Assembly (NCBI GenBank): GCA_973895155.1
Contig: OZ316891.1
Span: forward strand, 3,224,001-3,288,000
DNA from: Marsupella aquatica
Lineage: Eukaryota > Marchantiophyta
Direction: 5' to 3'
DNA: 64,000 nucleotides
This document shows, one piece after another, positions 33,600-46,149 of the stretch. Each line of letters opens with the position of its first letter. Within the stretch, counting starts at the first letter, position 1. Below the pieces are notes generated by a model that was not told the DNA's origin, did no database searches, and saw only the letters and a program-made list of their open reading frames with translations. A program made the position numbers and the translations under genes.

Positions 33600-34100
33600 G
33601 GTAGTTGTGGTCGAACTAAATTAACAAAACTTAGTGTCGAGGAGTTTTCCGTCTCTTAATCTTCGTGTTTTGAGCACGCTAGCTTTGAGATAGTACAAGT
33701 AATTGGAGATTGAAGAGTAAGTCAGATGGCAGGTTAGATGTTCTTCAAAGTGAAAGTGGAGCAAGGGCTCTGTAGTGAGCTACAGTATTTGCTAAGATTG
33801 AACATACTAATCACTTGTATATTGTCACTCTGACATACGGCCCGGAAGGGACCGGCCTGTTGTAAACGTATAGATATACTTGAGACAGTTTAGGCTATTC
33901 CATATATATATAGATGTATTTGTAGCTTGACACTTTTTGATCTGGAAGTGACCCGCATTACGATGTCGGCGAGTTCGCTTGAAATCAATGCTGCAACTGA
34001 AATTGCTATGAATTTTAGCTCTCTGGGTAGTTCTATGCCTAAATTTTTTGATAAGAACAGTTTGAATTCTTTGAAATTATGAACTTTCTGTTGATGCCTG
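33600..34100 (+). repeat. orphan copy of the MFS-gene 3' flank
   Basis: This stretch is a diverged copy of 41040-41440, the sequence downstream of the intact MFS gene. Shared blocks include AAAACTTAGT, AGTCAGAT-GCAGGTT, GCTAAGATTGAAC / GCGAAGATTGAAC, TTTTTGATCTG-AAGTGAC and CGCTTGAAATCAATGCT. No transporter coding sequence precedes it, so it is a leftover of a duplicated unit split by deletion or by transposon insertion. Confidence 0.65.
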
Positions 34101-37019
34101 AACTGACGTAGGTCCCCTGTGACACGGTATGCCCTGTTTTCTTGTCTGCTCGACTTGATCCAAAGTCTTGTTTCTAGATGAGGCATATTTGATTAGTTTT
34201 ACACTAGATAGAAGGCTTTGTAAGAACTAGATCTGTAAGATGCCAGCAGACACTAATAATTGCCAACGAGGATGGTCACCTCTGTGGTTCATTTTGATTT
34301 TGGTTGAATTTGGACTTGATGTGCATTGAAAGGGTTCTACTTGTCCAGCTAGTTCAGCAGCCAAAAAGGAGTCTAAAAATTAGGTTTCCTGAAGAAATAA
34401 CACTAGTTTTGGCTAGCCAGAGACTAACTTTGCTACCTACGTATATTCCACTTAGTCCTTTCTCAAGTCAAATTGTTTTTAACAGATAGCTCAAGAAACA
34501 AGATAACGAATGAGCATTCTCATTGAAGCACGAAAATCAATCTCAGTTACGACAAACGCAACACCGAGCGCAGCCTGACGAGGTTACAAAAAGTGTAGAC
34601 TTGACTGAGGTCAACAACAGAAAAAATGCCTAGCATGTCACAGTGGACTCGTCAATTGCTAGTCCTATCCACGGGCTAAAATGAACAACCGCAACCGTTC
34701 CACATCCAGCTCAACAGCAATATCCCGCTGACCTTGCTACAAGCTTCAATGCTCTCCTACAAAGGCCCTTCAGATCTCAGACAAGAGCAGCGAACAGCAA
34801 AAGCTCGACAAACATGACTGACCCTCTACTCGATTACTGACAGAGGCGACTCGCAACACCTTGAGGAGGGATTGCAGGAGACCTTTGTGCACTATTTTCG
34901 TTCCCCTGCATCAAGTGTGCTCGTCTCATCAACCATGGAGTCTTGTGAATGTTTGAATCTCTTTTTTCAGCTCAAGCATTTTGGAAGTCTTCCGTTCTTC
35001 AGTTATGACGATAGGATTATCAACGTTTCATGTATCTGTGCGTTGTGTTTAGTATGTTGTGGTATCAAAATCTTTTTGTCGTTTCGAACGTAGCTACGTC
35101 GTGGAATACCGGTGCAGAAATGTGATCTTGAAACGTCAGCGCAGCTCACAACATTGGAAAGGGCATCGAGGAAAATGGTTGGCACTTGAAACAAGACATT
35201 GCGTTCGACTGAATCGCCGTTCCCTGCACTCAACCATAGCTGTTCACTGCACTATTGAATCCCCATTTGTGATTCACATTCAAACATTGCAAAATCCCCA
35301 CAGCGAGAACGTGGAAATAATTCCACTGAAACCGAGCGAGCATTATTTGCAACATTTGGCGGGGACCATTTGTGATTCACATTCACATTTGTGATTGAAT
35401 TCTTGTCAGAGAATGAACGGAATTTGAGCCAATACCTGTACTAAACAACCGTCAATAGTGAACAGATAAGATCCTTTCTACGATTGGACATTGACCATGA
35501 TAGCCCTTAATTGTTCTTTAATTGTAAGTAGTGTGGGGTCCCAAGTCCAGCACTTGTGACGACTGCGGATAGCTCGGGTAGGGGTTGAATCGCCAGTGGG
35601 TCTGGTATCTTGTCAAGTCATGGAAGTGTTAAGGGAAAAGATCAGGGCTCAGGGCTAAACCGTTTTGCCAGAAGTTCCAGCATTTGTCTTCCCAGCTTCA
35701 CCAGTGCCTTGCCTGGTATTCTCTTTTGCAGCCTTGCTGTAATATACCTCCAATTGAGATCGGTGCCACATCAGGCCAACATGCTCCACAACTGCTCTAT
35801 AATTCACTGGGTTACATTATTCTGCAGCAGCCATGGTCACGATGTCTTCATCCTCTTGAATCCTGTGAAAGACCGCAGCATAGCAGACAGGCAAGAGCAA
35901 TAGGTAAGTATTAAAAACTGCGGCTGAAAATCCCCATAATACAACTTGATAGCTCGCTTGTAGCCACCCAAACTATGATGGTGTTACTCTCATCCCTTGG
36001 CTTGGTCATTTGATTACAAATGATGACTTCTGAGGATTAGAACATATATTCTTCATATATATACTTCTGGGGACCTACCACCCCAAACCAACTTTGGTCC
36101 CATATTTCTGGCCCCCACTACAGATCTAGTCAGGATCATAACTCTTCGCCTGTGACTCCATTAGGGGTGCTACATGTAGCATGGGGCATTCAGGTCAACA
36201 GGGAGCTCATGATGGTGCTATTTGGAAACACTCATGAAAAGCTTTGTCACAATGCCTTCTTGGCCTAAGGGGCTATTGGGCTCACAACATTAATCTGACA
36301 AGGAAATATCAAATTTTCTTTTAATTTGTCCATATCAAGTCAAGAGCTACACTGTGCAGATGTGTGATTTTGAGTGCCAAGACGACACTCACATATCTTA
36401 AACATCTGTTATATACTGTTTCAGCGGTGCTAGAAATTGAGTGTTTGTCAATGCTCACTATGACTATGACCAACAACGTTCTTCTCATAATTATTTCTTC
36501 CCCGTTGTTTGATTGTCAGAGTACCTGAAGGATTGAAAATGGCTTGGCAGTTGCTTGCAAAATTGGTAAATGGATAGTAACAATGCCACATTGAATAGTC
36601 TCAAAGTTCCTGTCACAGAATTGCCATCGCAGGCAGCAATAAAAACCTCCCACAAATCATGTCCAGGTCCATGAATTACCTAGGGGCCCGGTATATATAT
36701 TTACAACATCGGAGAAGGAGCCTGCTGCTAAAAATAAAATTATAGATACAGCGCATAATACAGCGCATATTTCTATTTATGTGGGTATTTCCACTTCGAC
36801 AGGTGGAAAAAAATAACGAGAGTTAAGCCCCAAAAGTCAAGTCCCATATTTTTTGGCACTTAACTTTCTGGTTAATTACTGGTTGAGACGCTGACTCACT
36901 AATGGTCTTTCCGGATTTTATTTCCAAGTCTGAATTAAGCCCAAATTTTCAGGCTTCAGGAACTCTCCGCCCAGTTTTCTTTCCAATTAACAGCACTAAT
37001 TACAGACTTGACGTTTGAT
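34101..37019. other. intergenic, no gene recognised
   Basis: I see no supported gene. ORFs are short and lack motifs (for example 35610-35903). The sequence has no obvious repeats apart from a short TA-rich run near 36690-36710. Confidence 0.45.
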
Positions 37020-37165
37020 GCGAGCCTACCCTTAGAATACTAGACATGGACCTTAAGCTCATGACACTGTTCTGGACGTGGACCTTAGGACACTAGATGG
37101 ACCTTAGCTAATGACGCTGTTCTAGACGTGGACCTCTAGCTGATGACGCTACCCTTAGGACACTA
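37020..37165. repeat. short tandem repeats, unit about 45-55 bp
   Basis: The words ACTAGA, GACGTGGACCT, ATGACGCTGTTCT / ATGACACTGTTCT and TTAGGACACTAGAT recur two to three times in order. It is a small minisatellite-like patch next to the MFS segment. Confidence 0.65.
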
Positions 37166-37169
37166 GATG

Positions 37170-38371
37170 TGCGTCATTAGCTTCACACTATTGCAGTGGT
37201 AGCTCTTCTCCTTTTTCTCTTTCTAGATTTTGGGGGTTTGCATTTGTCTCTTTTGCTCTCCATTGGTGGCTTTGTACGGGCCTTTTTGGTAAATTATGGC
37301 CACCTTTGCTTTTAATATTACATAAATTTCAAAAGATTATTTTCTCTGCGAAGCGTGTACTGAGAGGGTATCCGTGATGCAATCTGGCCCCATTGGAACA
37401 TCCTCCTTCTCAATCTGAGGAACTGAGTAGACGATCACCCATATCACCTTGGTTTTAAATGATTGCTTTCTGTCTGTAGGTGCGAAGCTAATAGTGAGGG
37501 GGTATATCCATGCGGTAAGGTGGCCCCATTACAATGACCCAACATCCTCCTTCTCAATTGGAGGAACACAGTCGACCATCACCTCTCACCAAGCAAAGTC
37601 GGGGGTCACTACAGGACTCGGTTGCGGAGTTCCGTCTGTAAACAAAACTTCAGTGCTTCACGTCAAACTACTAAAAGAAACCTATGGGCCCTTAAGAGCT
37701 GCCAAAAGATCCCAACTTGAAGAGCGGCAAAAAGGATCCCTAGCCCCAAAGTATATATGAGTTACCAGCTTCTGCGAGTCCGGCACTTTACTTCTGGGAA
37801 GATGTACGTGTCTGACCGAGACGACCGGAACCAGAACCGATCGAGACGTTTGAGTTGTGGAGAAATTGAAAAAATGGCGTTCGGATGACCACTGTACACA
37901 GCACTCGATAATTTGCGCTGCAAGCTCAATATTGGTATGAAAACATGGGGCACAAGAACTTACATCAAATATGTTTGTCAGTTTCGTGCATTGCTTAGCA
38001 CGAAACCTGACGTTTCTCCAGCCTGTCTGCTATTCCTATCGCTCCCTGGTTTTTGTCATCTGTGACGTTGTTGTTAGGTTGTTTGTTGTAATTGTGGTTC
38101 ACTATGAGTCGAGCGGGTATTTGAATTCTCCCTATCACCATGTATATATTGCAATTCTATCTCTCATATCTCGAGCATTTTTTCTGCCTGATTATTAATC
38201 TTGGTATTTATTTGCACCTGAAATAAGTGTGTATCTTAACTGTATTTGCGTCTTCTGATCATTTAAAATCTATGCACCACTGAACTTTTGGTGCACATCA
38301 GGAACATCTTCCTCCAACGTCATTTGCTTCCTTTCTCTCCGGCCTGTCATTCGTGTGAATCTCCATGAACG
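37170..38371 (+). repeat. segmental duplication, 5' flank of MFS copy 1
   Basis: Much of this stretch recurs upstream of the other MFS copies (about 46150-46430 with 47400-48546, and 61150-62611). Shared words include TTTTTCTCTTTCTAGATTT, CTTTCTGTCTGTAGG or CTTTCTATCTGTAGG, and GCACGAAACCTGAC / CCACGAAACCTGAAATTTC. It probably contains the promoter and 5' UTR of the transporter. Confidence 0.7.
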
Positions 38372-40890
38372 ATGGCTTCTATTCACAGTCAGGGATCGAC
38401 GGAAAAAGACGTCGTGTCATCAATGTCTATAGACTTTGCAGCAGCATCTCAAATTAATGTCATCAGCAACAGCAGCGACATCGACACAGCATTTAAGTAC
38501 ATTCAAAATGCTTCCAGTGGCGACATCGATACCTCGACCGTGGACCTTGCAGCATTGCGGAGGAGAATCGACCTACGAATCTTGCCAGTCTTGTTCCTCT
38601 CCGGCATTGTGCAATTTCTCGACAAAATCAACCTTAACGTACGTGAATCAAATCCATTCGCTTAGACTCACGTACATAGCTCGTTCTTCGCAAGCGGAAT
38701 ATCAATAATAGACTAGATAATATTGCCACCTTGAATTGCTTACATAGTTGCGGAGAAAGATGTTTACTCTAACTCACACTTGTGATTGCTAGTACGCGGC
38801 TATAATGGGTCTCAATCAAGACCTGCACCTCAAAGGCAATGACTACTCGAATGTATCCACTGCTTTCTTCGTCGCATTCCTGATCTTTGAAGTGCCAACC
38901 GGTAAGCAAAAGCTACGTACTCACCATCTCAACTCGTTTCTCATCAACTGTTCGATATCATGCCAACTTATTGCATGTCGATCTGGCCATTTTTGATTTA
39001 CCACAACATGCAGGCTTGATTCTCCAGAAGCTCCCTGTGGGAAAGTTGCTCGGTGGCAACTTGATAGTCTGGGGCATTGTAACAGCCTGCACTGCTGCAA
39101 CAACCAATTATACCACCCTCCTTGTGGTAAGAATCATCCTGGGAGTCTTCGAAGCAGGCATCTTGCCCTGCAGTGTACTGATCACGTCGCAATGGTACAG
39201 ACGCAGCGAGCAGCCTCCCCGATTTGCGTTCTGGTTTTGTGGAGTCGCTGTAGGACAGATTCTAGGTGGGGTCATATCGTTTGCGTTCCAGAACGTCGGG
39301 CCCGGGACGAGTCTCGCGGGCTGGAGAATCATGTTCGTTATGCTTGGCGCTGTGACGGTGCTAGTCGGGGCGCTGGCTGCGTGGACGTTGCCGGACACGC
39401 CGATGACCGCGAAGTGGATGAACAAGGTGGAGAAAGTTGCGCTGCTGAACCACGTGAGTGAGAACAGAACGGGAATTCAAAATCATCGGTTCAAGCTGTC
39501 GCAAGTAGTGGAGCTGCTGCTCGATGTGCAGATGTGGCTCTTGAGCACTATTACTATCTTGGTACGTATGTGACGGCCTTTGGTTTGACTTGCAGAAAGG
39601 ATTTTGCATTCCAACGTTAATTTCTCCGTATCGTAGCCTCACCTGTTAGATATGCCGCGAAATCAGTTTCGTGGACAGTCAGTTGAACCTGGGCGAAACG
39701 CGACTAAGATCGTATCATACAACTTATCTTTCCAGCTACTAACATTCCCGCAAAACGCTGGTTGACCACGCATGGCGGTTGTGAATGGGCCAATTCGATC
39801 ACCAAACCGGAGGGAGATTCCTCGTCAAATTTTGAAAGGGTTCGAAGTGCTGGACATACTATAGTCGCTGACGGATTTGGTTGGAAGAGAGCTCGAACCA
39901 TTGAACCGAGTTTAATTGATGTCTCGATACAAGAATTCTCTCTTAATAATTTATGAGCCTCTTCTAGGATTTCTAAACAGCATATTTCAGTGACAGCCAT
40001 ATATTCTAATCTGGTTTGAAGAACACTCGAACCCAAACTGGATTCCTTTGCATGAAAATCTGAAATGAATCTTGGAGGAAGATTAGATCAATGCTCAACT
40101 GTCCTCTTGGAAAACTTGTAAGTCATTGGTACTGTAGTACTGACAGTAGCGGCCTTCTCTTCTAGAGTACGAAATTCCCATATCACGTAATCGACCATTG
40201 TTGTTACGTTCTGATTAACTCTTTTGTCTCTTGGATGAACAACAGAACACCATCTCCTCCGGCATCAACTTAAGCTACTCCGCGACCATCATCCGCAACT
40301 TCGGGTACACGCCCAAGCGCGCCACCCTCCTCGGCTTGCCATCAGGAGCCGTCTCCATCCTTGCCAATATCATTGTTGGCTACGGCGTAGCCTACATCAC
40401 CAAGGGCCACCGTTGGTTTTGGATCGTCGCCTGCTGCATCTGTGGTATCATTGCCGGTGCCCTGCTGTCCTTCTCCCCATCCTCTAACCGGGCCGCCTTG
40501 CTCACAGGAGTCTATCTCGTCACCAGCGGGACACCAGCTGGAATCCTTGTGTATCAGTTAGTCATTGCGAACGTGGCAGGAAACACTAAACGAAATGTTG
40601 CAACTGCAATGATCGTAGCGAGTTCTGCCGTGGGGAATATAATTGGCCCACAGACTTTCCGGCCGCACGACGCCCCAAAGTATCATGTCGCAAAAATCAT
40701 TTTCCTTGCAACGCAGGCAGGTGGCGCCACTTTGACAATCGTGCTCTTCGGTTATTATGTGTGGGCGAATAGGCGGAAAGAGCGACGACAGAAGAAATTG
40801 GTGAGTGAGGGGGTGGCGCTCAATTCTCTGGAGGACACATGGGGAAATCTTACAGATAAGGATAACGTTGAGTTTAGATATGCTTATTGA
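38372..40890 (+). CDS. MFS transporter, anion:cation symporter (allantoate permease/Dal5-like), copy 1
   Basis: Four exons with GT-AG junctions in phase: 38372-38638, 38793-38901, 39014-39561 and 40246-40890, giving 522 residues with no stop or frameshift. It looks like an intact 12-helix major facilitator. TM1 is ILPVLFLSGIVQFLDKINLN. The helix 2-3 loop region reads EVPTGLILQKLPVGK. The central loop starts PDTPMTAKWMNKVEK, characteristic of the fungal ACS family. The C-terminal half has NVAGNTKRNVATAMI and VGNIIGPQTFRPHDAPKYH, also ACS hallmarks, and the tail is basic then acidic. Family members import small carboxylates, nicotinate or allantoate with protons across the plasma membrane. The substrate here is unknown. 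The family is mainly fungal, so horizontal acquisition is plausible if the host is a plant. Related copies lie at 48547 and 62612. Confidence 0.88.
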
Positions 40891-41450
40891 GATTGTGGTA
40901 GGGGAAGAAATGTTTGCAGGGCGAAATGTAAACTAAGATTCGATGAGGGTTTTATGTATTGAACGGTTTAGACCATGAAATTCGGACGTGAGAATTTGCA
41001 TAAACGACCTTGAGAATTTCTAGATACCTACTAGAGGGTATATCTACACAAAACTTAGTACCTAGAGAAATTCTACGTCTCTTGGCGTTGAGATCGATAC
41101 TACAAGGAGTTAGAGATAGAAGAAAGTCAGATTGCAGGTTCCTCGATCTTCGAAATGAAAGTGGTCCGGAGCGAGAGCTCTGTAATGATCTAATGATATC
41201 TGCAGGCTACACGTTTTTCAAAGTCAAAGTGGAGAGAGCGCTCGGTAATGAGGTATTTGCGAAGATTGAACACGTACTGATCAATTTTTGATCTGAAAGT
41301 GACTCAGATCATTACGGTCTTGCATGGCAAGTCGCTTGAAATCAATGCTATAATTGAAATCGCTATGAATGTAGCTCTCTCGGTACTTCTATGATGAAAT
41401 TCTTTGATAGGGATTTAGTTATATGCAGCTGTACGAGGCAATACTTCGGA
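40891..41450 (+). repeat. segmental duplication, 3' flank of MFS copy 1
   Basis: Sequence after the MFS stop resembles 33600-34100. A 93-codon frame at 41010-41291 lies here, but the matching region at 33600 does not keep it open, so I do not call it a gene. Confidence 0.6.
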
Positions 41451-43804
41451 AATTAATAAACCGTCGAGTCAATTGATAGATGAATTGGCGTAGGTTGTTT
41501 GCTTATGAGCTTGCCAGCCGCACAGTCGACGTCCGTTCTGTGCGCACGGGGACAATCTAGCTCTAGATAGCACGTCAGATTGGTTTCGACAACAAATCCA
41601 AGCTGTAATGGACCATCCAAGCCAAGTGTGTCAATTTCGAATGCTGGCATCAGACATCGTCTGGACTCATTTGTCTCGAAGGTAAGCTTTACTTCCGGAT
41701 GAGCGGAAATGGGCGAGAAATGACAAGAGTGGCAAACGCGTTCATACGGAGTAAGACTATCCTAGATTGGAGGTAATGAAACTATGCCCACATTGATAGT
41801 TACTGTCGACCGTGTCCGCAAAGGATTACGTAGTAGTGTAGACCAAAGAAGAAATCTCAATCCTGGTACAGTAACAGTCACACGTTACGCATTACGCAAC
41901 GGAAGTTCCAGCACAAGTTCACCATTGGAGAGTGCGACTTTCTCCCCAAACACGTACGCCTACCTGCATACAAAACGACGAAACTTCAACACATGAATCA
42001 AGCTCGTGCCTAAGGGCGCTGTCAGCATGTGATCGGCTGGAATGGTGCAAATAAGGGTTTAAGGGACACTCTAAATAAGGGTTTTGTACCATAAACCCAC
42101 ACCTCCCAGGACATCGCTAGATCCATAGTTCAAACAGCTTTTGGGATCATCCATGGGATTATCCATAGGCTGGCTTATAGATTACTATGAATCTATGGAT
42201 ATTTTCTAGTATTATTTAAAACTCTTAGATTGAGTGAGATCGGTATATGACAAAGTATAATATGTGGTATTGAAGTACACGCATATGTCTATTGTATAGC
42301 TTGCTTAGAGTACTTTTTGGTATGGAGCATTAAACTAATAGATTGCTTAGAATACATTTGGGCATGTCAGGAGCATTAAAGTAGAAAAGGATTCACTTCA
42401 GATAATAGTTTTTGGCAGGGGACTAGCACTAAGGGGGAAGGACAATAATTTGACATGAGATTGCTTTTGATTTTGCTATTAAAAAGGGGATTTGGTTTTT
42501 AGAGGTTGATTGTCTTTACTTCCCAACTTTTTCCTCTTTTTCAATGGACCAGTGTGGGAAGAAAAAGGGGGAGGGGGAGGGATGAGGCACTGGGAGGGCA
42601 AGAGGGAAGAGCACAAGGAAAGAAGGAAGAGCACGGGGAGGGGAAAAAATAGGAGACATTTAAAAAAAAACATTCTCCCTGGCCGTCATATAGCACCCCA
42701 TCTAGATCCCACAATGTCTTGCACGTCCTTGCCTGTCTTGCACCCCTCACCCTCCATGCCCTCGTACTCCCAACAACATCACTTTCACAACAACAACATT
42801 GCTAAATAGCAACATTGCGCACCAGCCACCATGCACCCAAACAATATTTTTATGTGCAACCATATTAATGTGACGACACTAATGATACGGCTAGAATCAC
42901 AACACTTCCACACTAATCACACAACTCCATTAATAACAACCCAGTTGAAATGACAATTGACTTTCAGAACTATGATGTAGTTGGAGTGATAACACACCCA
43001 GAAGTAGATTCGACACAAAACATCTTTCACAAGAAGATATTTTTCTTCATTATTTGACATTTTTTGCACAACATCGTTTACACAATAACATATTTTGTTC
43101 AATGCACGTGCATTGATTGAATGAGCTAGTCTTCCCATAAATCTTATGTAACCCAACAAATTCTATTCAGGATAAGAGCTTGATGTCAGATGAGATGCCA
43201 TCCAAGCTTTTACATCTAAAAGGCAAATAATGTTTAAAATACTATTTCCCAAGTTGCAAGAGTGGAACAGCCAGTTGGATAAGACTTTCATGTCTTGTTC
43301 TCCACTCAGACCATTTAAACCAGGATTTTTACACTGTTCCACATCACCATAGTTCAGATGTAACTATGTTCCTATGGAACCCCAAAACCATATCAGACCT
43401 ATTTGTAAATAGGTCTCTTCAGTTGTTCAGAATGAAACTTGCAAGATTGATGTTTGGCTGTCTTGTCATTGCCGACTTCACTGAAAGATCACTTGAGCCA
43501 ACATTAATCTGTCGCTACCTTCTACGCTTGGTGACTTTCTTGAGCTTTAGAGCTGATTGCTTTCAGTTAGCAGTCCACTTGATCTGTTTCCTAGCTTGCT
43601 CACTCTTAGCAAGTAACCCTCTTGATTGATTAAACTTCTCAACTCTTCTGAGGTTAGGAAACAAATGATGAGGGTCATGGATTTGATTGCAGTTGTTTCC
43701 AAGGTTCTAGATGGATATATATAGATGGTCTCATAGATGGTCTGCCAGGTTTAGACGCCAATGAAAACCAAGAATGAGCTTGAAGAATTTGATTCTGGAC
43801 TTTC
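41451..43804. other. intergenic, no gene recognised
   Basis: I see no convincing gene. A G/A-rich strand patch lies at about 42540-42650. An ORF at 43366-43629 has hydrophobic stretches but no family resemblance. Confidence 0.45.
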
Positions 43805-43825
43805 TTTAGGGTTTAGGGTTTAGGG
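43805..43825 (+). repeat. interstitial telomere repeat, TTTAGGG x3
   Basis: Three perfect consecutive TTTAGGG units, the telomere repeat of most plants and many green algae. Confidence 0.85.
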
Positions 43826-43853
43826 TCAGCACAAGTGCTGACACTTGTGCTGA
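43826..43853. repeat. perfect hairpin next to the telomere motif
   Basis: TCAGCACAAGTG, loop CTGA, then CACTTGTGCTGA: a 12-bp perfect stem directly abutting the third TTTAGGG. A MITE copy starts 20 bp later. Confidence 0.85.
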
Positions 43854-43873
43854 CAATGGCGATGCAGGCATAC

Positions 43874-44172
43874 CCTGGGGTCCTCACTTATTTCCTTTCT
43901 ACCCATCATGCGAAAGTAAGTATAGGGTTTGTTTATTGGGTTGAGAAGAATGCTTTTAAAGTTATGCAAAAGAAATTAGGGTTTTTTAAATCCAATTTTG
44001 AGAATTGTAAGAAAGATGGGGTTTTAGAAATGAATTTTGGGAATATTTTTAGAATATTCCAAAAAGATAGGGGTAGAAAAATAGTTCAAAAAAGCCTTTT
44101 ATTTTTATTTTTATTTTTATTTTTTAGGGTGTTGAATAGCAAAAAACGTCAAGTGTGATATGAGACCCCCTT
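43874..44172 (+). repeat. MITE-like element, family A, diverged copy
   Basis: It starts CCTGGGGTCCTCACT and ends near TGAGACCCCC, the same inverted ends as the 2419-2717 element with some changes. Interior words AATCCAATTTTGAGAATTGTAAGAA and AGAATATTCC are shared with other members in the matching order. Confidence 0.55.
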
Positions 44173-44269
44173 TAGAATGAGGCCCCCGAGCATACCTAGT
44201 GCTTGTTGACTGCTTTCAACCAGGTAATTGAGCTTCCATTGAAAATTAGGTGATGGTGAGTCTTTCAAG

Positions 44270-44720
44270 ACCAATTGCCATTGCAGCAGACTTGGGCGGC
44301 CCTCCTGGGATTGAAAATGAGACTCTACATGAATGTTGTGTACCAATCTCCGTGGTACGCCTCTGCTTGTGTGCTGCAGATCTGCCCCAAATTGAGTAGT
44401 GAGTCAGGTGAAAATCATGGTTGGGAAAAAATGCAAGGGATCCTAAACTCACAACCCACCCTCCAGCCACTACTTTATATCCAAGTTGCCAAGCTATAGC
44501 ATTATGGGTGGGAATCTGTCCCATGTCTCCTCCGCTAACTCCCAGATCGATCTATGTCACAAGGAAAATGTGGCATGCATGCCATACTTAGATTGCATTG
44601 CATGTACTCTATGATATTACTTCTCACTCAAGGTGGTTTAACGAGATGTTGGGGGCACTTATGACTTCAATTCACCAAAGCAAATTGGAAGGCCACTTTT
44701 TGTTCTAAACGCACACGTGA
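44270..44720 (+). repeat. dispersed repeat, family C, copy 1
   Basis: It matches 51665-52060 in the same orientation. Shared words include CCATTG-AGCAGACTTGG, GAGACTCTA / GGGACTCTA, GTGTAC, GCCTCTGC, AAAATGCAAGGG-ATCCTAA and GAAAATGTGGCATGC. It is non-coding and the element type is unknown. Confidence 0.65.
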
Positions 44721-46149
44721 GAAGAAAAATCTTCTAAATTGAGGTTTAAGAAACTGGAAACAAGCAATTGGTGGCAACTTCTTGGTAAGCCACATCCACA
44801 TACCCTCAATTACAAAGAGAGCTCATGCCTCCATCCTTACTAACCTCAAAAGTCAATATTTTTTCCCGCCTTTCTTCTCCGTTACAAGCTTCAGTTATTT
44901 CCATCGTTGGGGACTCTTGGGTTTTTTGGGCTCCTACCTTGGTCTCCCCCTTTTTGTTCATTGGCAGCATGATATTAAGGTTGCTCCAGTGACGTTAAAC
45001 AACCTTTCCCAATTAATCATATTTGAAAGCTTTTCGGACTATAGGACCTACATTAATCAGCAAATTAACTTTTATATAGATAATCAAAGGTGCGAGGATC
45101 CAAGAATAACATAAAGTAGCTTGTCTTGCACTGTTTATGGCTAAAAAAGAATCATATGTTAAGGAGAAAATCCGCTTTTTTCAAGAGTTGGTACATATGA
45201 CAAAATCATCCTGACTTTGTACCTGCTCTTCCCTGCTCATGGCCTTACAAAGTGTTGGCCCCCGATCTACGTGTGTAAAAACCAAAAAGTTAAAAGTTCC
45301 AAAAATTGTGTATCCAGAGTGTAATCTGCATATGTCTTCATAAGAGTTCTTGATAGTCATGCATTTGCGTATGCCTGGGTACCACATGACGTACCCATAT
45401 ATGTAGTTCTTGTGGACTAAGTTAATTATTGTCTTACTTCTTACACAGACAAGAAGCTTTGTGATTCCACATGGACACATTTTTTAATTTCAGTGCAGTC
45501 CATTATGTGAGACCATATATATAGCTGTTCATGATGGCATGAGAGATGTAAGACAGTATGCTCAGGTTCTCTCTAAGATTTTGGTACACATGGAGTAGGA
45601 GGTCATGCTCAATTTTCCTGGTCCTTCACATTGCAATTATGCGTTGATCTTACTATGGTTGGAGATGGCATGGCCAGCGTACATAGGCTGATGTTGTGGT
45701 GGCCAACCCTTTGCAATATGACATCAACAACATTCCAGGAAAAGACGCAGGGCCGGGAGCAACAAAACAGACAAACTATGTTTCATGAGTTTCATCGGAC
45801 AATTTCCTCCGGCCCCTGACCATTTGCGTGGCTCTATCATTTATTTGATGGGCTTCTTTGACAGGCAACGTACGTGAGACATTCAAGGATGTTTCATAGG
45901 ACCACCACTATTCATTTTGATCAAACATTTCTATCAGCAAAATTTGGTGACTCTACATTATATATGCTTAAGCTCAAGCAGGAGCTTGAGGGATGTATTG
46001 TAGATCTCTAGCTGTGGGTGCTAGTGTGCCTCCCTAAGGCTTTGCCCCATGAGAGTACATCCATGTCCCACTGTCTTGCATATTTAGTTAAAAACATACT
46101 AGAAGCATTTCATTTCCTCATGACACATTTGCATTAGATATGGATCACA
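44721..46149. other. intergenic, no gene recognised
   Basis: No supported gene. Several ORFs of 60-110 codons on both strands have no motifs or neighbours to support them. Confidence 0.45.

Noticed and set aside
41010-41291. 93-codon ORF downstream of the MFS gene
   Set aside because: It lies in a duplicated flank whose other copy (33600-34100) does not keep the frame open.
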